Made by a program: the position numbers and the translations under genes. A stretch of 10,675 bases of DNA, from assembly GCA_902588335.1 (NCBI GenBank), contig CACIOV010000027.1, positions 1 to 10,675 of the forward strand, read 5' to 3'. Source of the DNA: an uncultured Pelagibacteraceae bacterium (GTDB taxonomy: Bacteria; Pseudomonadota; Alphaproteobacteria; Pelagibacterales; Pelagibacteraceae). This document shows, piece after piece, positions 8,363-10,675 of the stretch. The notes beneath the pieces are model-generated. The model ran no database searches and had not been told where the DNA came from. It saw only the letters and a list, made by a program, of their open reading frames with translations. How positions within the stretch are numbered: the first letter of the stretch is position 1; each line of letters opens with the position of its first letter.

Positions 8363-8720
8363 AGATTTAACAACAGAACAAAAAAATATTTTGTTTAAAG
8401 AGCAAACAGAATCACCTGGATCAAGCACATTAAATTATGAAAAGAGGAAGGGAGCTTATTTTTGTGTAGGCTGTGGAACAAAATTATTTGAATCTAGTAA
8501 AAAATATGAAAGTGGTTCAGGCTGGCCATCTTTTTTTGAATCTTTGCCAAATGTATTTGAGACTAAAGTTGACACTTTAATTGGATCCCCCAGAATAGAA
8601 TATCATTGCAAAAAATGTGGTGGGCACCATGGACATATTTTCGATGATGGCCCAAAACCTACTGGAAAAAGATATTGTAATAATGGTTTGTGTTTAATTT
8701 TTAAACCTAGTGATAAATAA
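8355..8720 (+). CDS. msrB: Peptide methionine-(R)-S-oxide reductase MsrB
   Basis: MsrB reduces the R epimer of methionine sulfoxide in proteins, repairing oxidative damage with thioredoxin-type reductants. The 121-residue product is near the lower end of family length. Zinc-binding pairs C37-x-x-C40 and C85-x-x-C88 are intact, as are GWPSFF, the HHGHIFDDGPKPTGKRYC block and catalytic C108 with N110 two residues on. Position 55 in GSGWPSF is Ser where many MsrBs have the resolving Cys (GCGWPSF). A further Cys, C113, lies five residues after the catalytic one and could substitute, which is unproven. The ATG at 8355 was chosen over an in-frame ATG at 8316 because it gives a normal N-terminus and an 8-nt overlap with the transporter stop (ATGATTAA), typical of coupling. 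Confidence 0.95.
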   Translation: MIKDLTTEQKNILFKEQTESPGSSTLNYEKRKGAYFCVGCGTKLFESSKKYESGSGWPSFFESLPNVFETKVDTLIGSPRIEYHCKKCGGHHGHIFDDGPKPTGKRYCNNGLCLIFKPSDK

Positions 8721-8721
8721 A

Positions 8722-8748
8722 TTAAGCAACAACTTTAATATTGCTTAA
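8722..8748 (-). terminator. Weak 8-bp inverted repeat at the convergent msrB / ATP-grasp junction
   Basis: TTAAGCAA (8722-8729) and TTGCTTAA (8741-8748) are perfect inverted repeats around an 11-nt loop, covering the stop codon and last codons of the ATP-grasp gene. On the minus strand the stem is followed by TTTATTTAT, loosely resembling an intrinsic terminator, and it also falls just after the msrB stop on the plus strand. With only two G/C pairs in eight the hairpin is weak, so its function is uncertain. Confidence 0.3.
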
Positions 8749-9690
8749 AGCTAAAAGTTCTTTTTTCAGAAATTCGGCTATGGATTTCATTCCCTTTATT
8801 TCTGAATTTTTTTCAGCTTGTGGATTATAGTTTGTATTTGTATTTACGTCATAGGTATATAATTCGCCTTTTTCGTCCTTAATATATTCAATACCGGCTA
8901 TTTCAATTCCATTTTTAAAAATAAATTTTTCATATTTGTCTATAAGTGAGTTTCTTTTATAATTTTTTATAATTCTAAATTTATTTCCAATAGTTGGACA
9001 AAACTCACCAAAGAATTGTGTTTCAGGCTCATCAATTTGATCTTCTGGACACGCCGGGCATAATTCAAACCCCTCTGAAGCATCAACTTCAACCGTGTAA
9101 AGAAATTTAGAATTTACGAATTCTACTCGATTTATAACTTGTGGTTTAGCATTTATGTATTCTTGAAGAAGAGTTATTCCATCAATGGAAGGTTCAAAAT
9201 CTTTGCTACTTACATACGAATCTAATTCTTTTTTATTATTAAACAACTTAACACCCAATCCTTTCCCGCCTCTATTGTGTTTAGTAATAAAAGGTTTACG
9301 AAATATATTTGCAGATTTGAGAATATTTTCCTTGTTACTACAAAAAATTGTCATTGGAGTTCTTATTCCACAACTTTCTAATTCTTTATACTGCAAAGAT
9401 TTACTAATTTCTAAGCTTAATGCTCTAGAATTATTAATGACTCTTCTATTGTTTTTTTCAAGCCAATTTAAAACTATTGCTGTGTACTCTGGGGCATAAC
9501 GATGTCCTCTAGTGTGTGAACTTGCGCTCATCCTATTATAAAAAATTCCTTGGGGAGGCTTGTCTAAATAATCAATATTTCTTTTTCCTAAATGCCATTC
9601 CTCAAAAGGAGCATTTATGTCATTTAGTTCTTTTCTAAGCGGTTCAATCCATTCATCATTTTCGTGAATAATATAAATTTTGTTTTTCAT
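8722..9690 (-). CDS. RimK-like ATP-grasp ligase (alpha-L-glutamate ligase-like)
   Basis: ATP-grasp ligases of the RimK type join an amino acid or peptide to a carboxylate through an acyl-phosphate intermediate. The 322-residue product shows a short N-terminal domain, a conserved HRYAPEYTAIVLNWLE segment (63-78), RVINNSRALSLEISKS (83-98), then the ATP-grasp core: KPFITKHNRGGKGLGV (132-147) as the nucleotide-binding loop, LLQEYI (174-179), probable metal ligand E268 in GIEYI, and a terminal YDVNTNTNYN (280-289). A CPAC motif lies at 211-214 after EGFEL. The substrate is unknown; RimK relatives add glutamate to proteins or make small peptides. The ATG immediately follows the glutaredoxin stop in the same frame, indicating coupled expression. 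The 3' end faces msrB with one base between stops. Confidence 0.8.
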   Translation of the reverse strand: MKNKIYIIHENDEWIEPLRKELNDINAPFEEWHLGKRNIDYLDKPPQGIFYNRMSASSHTRGHRYAPEYTAIVLNWLEKNNRRVINNSRALSLEISKSLQYKELESCGIRTPMTIFCSNKENILKSANIFRKPFITKHNRGGKGLGVKLFNNKKELDSYVSSKDFEPSIDGITLLQEYINAKPQVINRVEFVNSKFLYTVEVDASEGFELCPACPEDQIDEPETQFFGEFCPTIGNKFRIIKNYKRNSLIDKYEKFIFKNGIEIAGIEYIKDEKGELYTYDVNTNTNYNPQAEKNSEIKGMKSIAEFLKKELLALSNIKVVA

Positions 9691-9948
9691 TTAATTTTTT
9701 AAAAGTGTATCAAGTTTTCCGTCATTCTCCAAAGCCTGCAATTCAGCATTGCCACCTATATGGTGTTCTCCTATGAATATTTGCGGTACAGTTCTTGCTC
9801 CATTTGATTTTTTTAACATTTCTTCTCTTTTCGAAGCATCTTGAGCAACGTTATATTCTGTAAATTTAATATTTTTTCTATTCAAAAGAGCAATTGCCCA
9901 GTCACAATGAACACAAAGATCTCCAGTGTAAATTACTACTTTTTTCAT
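9691..9948 (-). CDS. grxC: Glutaredoxin (GrxC type) with CVHC active site
   Basis: Glutaredoxins are small thioltransferases that use glutathione to reduce disulfides and remove glutathione from proteins. The 85-residue protein has the usual GrxC length and fold landmarks: a beta-1 strand VVIYT, the active site C12-V-H-C15, the cis-proline motif TVPQIFI (P55) and HIGGNAEL (63-70) that contacts glutathione. The classical active site is CPYC; here Pro and Tyr are replaced by Val and His while both cysteines remain, which should alter redox potential and pKa but not abolish activity. An in-frame TGA lies directly before the ATG, so the start is fixed and the protein is complete at its N-terminus. 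Next on the strand is the ATP-grasp gene with no spacer. Confidence 0.93.
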   Translation of the reverse strand: MKKVVIYTGDLCVHCDWAIALLNRKNIKFTEYNVAQDASKREEMLKKSNGARTVPQIFIGEHHIGGNAELQALENDGKLDTLLKN

Positions 9949-9950
9949 TC

Positions 9951-9965
9951 ACCATATTATATGGT
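9951..9965. promoter_or_regulatory. 15-nt palindrome containing a -10 TATAAT for the glutaredoxin gene
   Basis: ACCATAT-T-ATATGGT has perfect 7-bp arms around a single T. Read on the minus strand it contains TATAAT (9961-9956) with only 7 nt to the glutaredoxin ATG, so a transcript from it would be leaderless or nearly so. The matching -35 region is poor (TGGAAA at 18-nt spacing) and would lie in the opposing coding sequence. The symmetry also fits an operator. The repeat is seen directly; either role is inference. Confidence 0.4.
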
Positions 9966-9976
9966 AATTAATAAGA

Positions 9977-10675
9977 ATGTTTCCACTTAATTATAATCCT
10001 AACCCAGAGGATCTAAAAATGCTTAATGCTATCAGTAAATCTGTTAAAGAAAATAGAGCTGATCTAGGCTTTGGTTTTGATGGAGATGGGGATCGAGTTG
10101 GAGTAATTGATAATAATGGACATGAAATTTATTCTGATAAAGTAGGTTTGCTTATAGCAAGAAACCTTGCACCAAATCATAAAAAACAAAAATTTGTTGT
10201 AGATGTAAAGTCAACAAGTCTGTTTGCTAGAGATAAAATTCTTTTAGAAAATGATTGCAAAACGATTTACTGGAAAACAGGACACTCTCATATTAAAAGA
10301 AAAGTTAATGAGATTAAAGCTTTAGCTGGATTTGAGAAAAGTGGTCATTTCTTTTTTAATAGACCACTTGGTTATGGATATGATGATGGAATCAATTCGG
10401 CCATACAAGTCTGTCATTTATTAGATAACCATAAAAAAAAAATATCCGATATAATAAATGAGCTTCCTAAAACATATCAAACTCCTACAATGGCACCTTT
10501 TTGCAAAGACGAAGAAAAATATCAAGTTGTTGAATCTTTGACCAAGGAAGTTGAAAATTTAAAAATTAATAATACTAAAATAGATGAACAAAAAATTACT
10601 GATATATTGAAAGTTAATGGTGTTCGTTTTTCTCTAGAAGATGGTTCTTGGGGTTTAATTAGAGCTTCTTCAAAC
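9977..10675 (+). CDS. 5'-truncated phosphomannomutase/phosphoglucomutase (runs off window)
   Basis: PMM/PGM enzymes interconvert hexose 1- and 6-phosphates for polysaccharide and nucleotide-sugar synthesis. This frame has 233 sense codons to the window edge without interruption. Recognisable homology starts at NYNPNPEDLKML and continues with the metal loop DGDGDR (35-40), WKTGHSHIK (99-107), the sugar-specificity loop EKSGH (120-124), GYDDG (134-138) and the phosphate-binding RASSN at the edge. These cover the end of domain 2, domain 3 and part of domain 4. The first half, including domain 1 with the phosphorylated serine (TASHN motif), is missing. A TAA at 9965-9967 is in frame just upstream, and the divergent glutaredoxin occupies the expected 5' region. 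No strong SD precedes the ATG. Without domain 1 mutase activity is not expected. It may be a remnant, a split gene or an assembly join. Confidence 0.85.
   Translation, partial: MFPLNYNPNPEDLKMLNAISKSVKENRADLGFGFDGDGDRVGVIDNNGHEIYSDKVGLLIARNLAPNHKKQKFVVDVKSTSLFARDKILLENDCKTIYWKTGHSHIKRKVNEIKALAGFEKSGHFFFNRPLGYGYDDGINSAIQVCHLLDNHKKKISDIINELPKTYQTPTMAPFCKDEEKYQVVESLTKEVENLKINNTKIDEQKITDILKVNGVRFSLEDGSWGLIRASSN

Noticed and set aside
9185..9499. 104-codon plus-strand frame opposite the ATP-grasp gene
   Set aside because: It overlaps the conserved ATP-binding region of the minus-strand gene, and its leucine-rich product is a complement artefact.
9961..9990. Short frame ATG GTA ATT ... TAA as a possible frameshifted PMM 5' end
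   Set aside because: It has only nine codons with no similarity to the PMM sequence expected before YNPNPED, and further upstream is the glutaredoxin gene on the other strand, so a simple frameshift does not restore the missing half.
1..10675. Mobile element, phage, CRISPR or RNA gene
   Set aside because: No transposase, integrase, terminal repeats, regularly spaced repeats or tRNA/rRNA-like sequence was found on reading the window.

Overview
The window is about 10.7 kb of AT-rich DNA with dense packing, very short or overlapping gene junctions, and few strong Shine-Dalgarno sequences. Gene content and protein style (an alphaproteobacterial-type LeuA tail before mreB, an alphaproteobacterial-type PMM/PGM, an 85-residue GrxC) suggest a streamlined marine alphaproteobacterium, most likely SAR11/Pelagibacterales or a relative. 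That assignment is inferred from protein resemblance and composition. No tRNA, rRNA, insertion sequence, phage gene or CRISPR array was seen.

Region 1 (1-5571, + strand) is a cell-elongation operon. The last codons of what looks like leuA (2-isopropylmalate synthase) run to within 3 nt of mreB. They are followed by mreC, mreD, mrdA (PBP2) and rodA with gaps of 1-26 nt. This is the full core of the Rod complex: actin-like filament, MreC/MreD membrane scaffold, SEDS glycan polymerase and cognate transpeptidase. After a 111-nt gap comes a bactofilin (5683-6147), a second polymer-forming cytoskeletal protein that plausibly also acts in shape or envelope patterning.

Region 2 (6198-8720, + strand) is a compact three-gene unit with a candidate promoter just after the bactofilin stop. 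It holds a DadA-like FAD-dependent amino-acid oxidoreductase, a 10-TM EamA/DMT-family transporter with a TTG start, and msrB (methionine-R-sulfoxide reductase), whose start overlaps the transporter stop by 8 nt.

Region 3 (8722-9948, - strand) is convergent to region 2 with one base between stop codons. It has a small glutaredoxin with an unusual CVHC active site, followed directly (TAA-ATG, same frame) by a RimK-like ATP-grasp ligase with a CPAC motif. A 7-bp-arm palindrome lies between the glutaredoxin start and the next gene and includes a TATAAT on the minus strand.

Region 4 (9977-10675, + strand, running off the end) is the most anomalous part. An uninterrupted frame encodes the second half of an alphaproteobacterial phosphomannomutase/phosphoglucomutase. 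It retains the metal loop, sugar-binding and phosphate-binding motifs, but the whole N-terminal half, including the phosphoserine domain, is absent. A stop codon and the divergent glutaredoxin sit where that half should be. This is a real truncation, a split gene or an assembly join. I did not find a convincing wholly new system; the PMM truncation and the Grx/ATP-grasp pair deserve the closest look.
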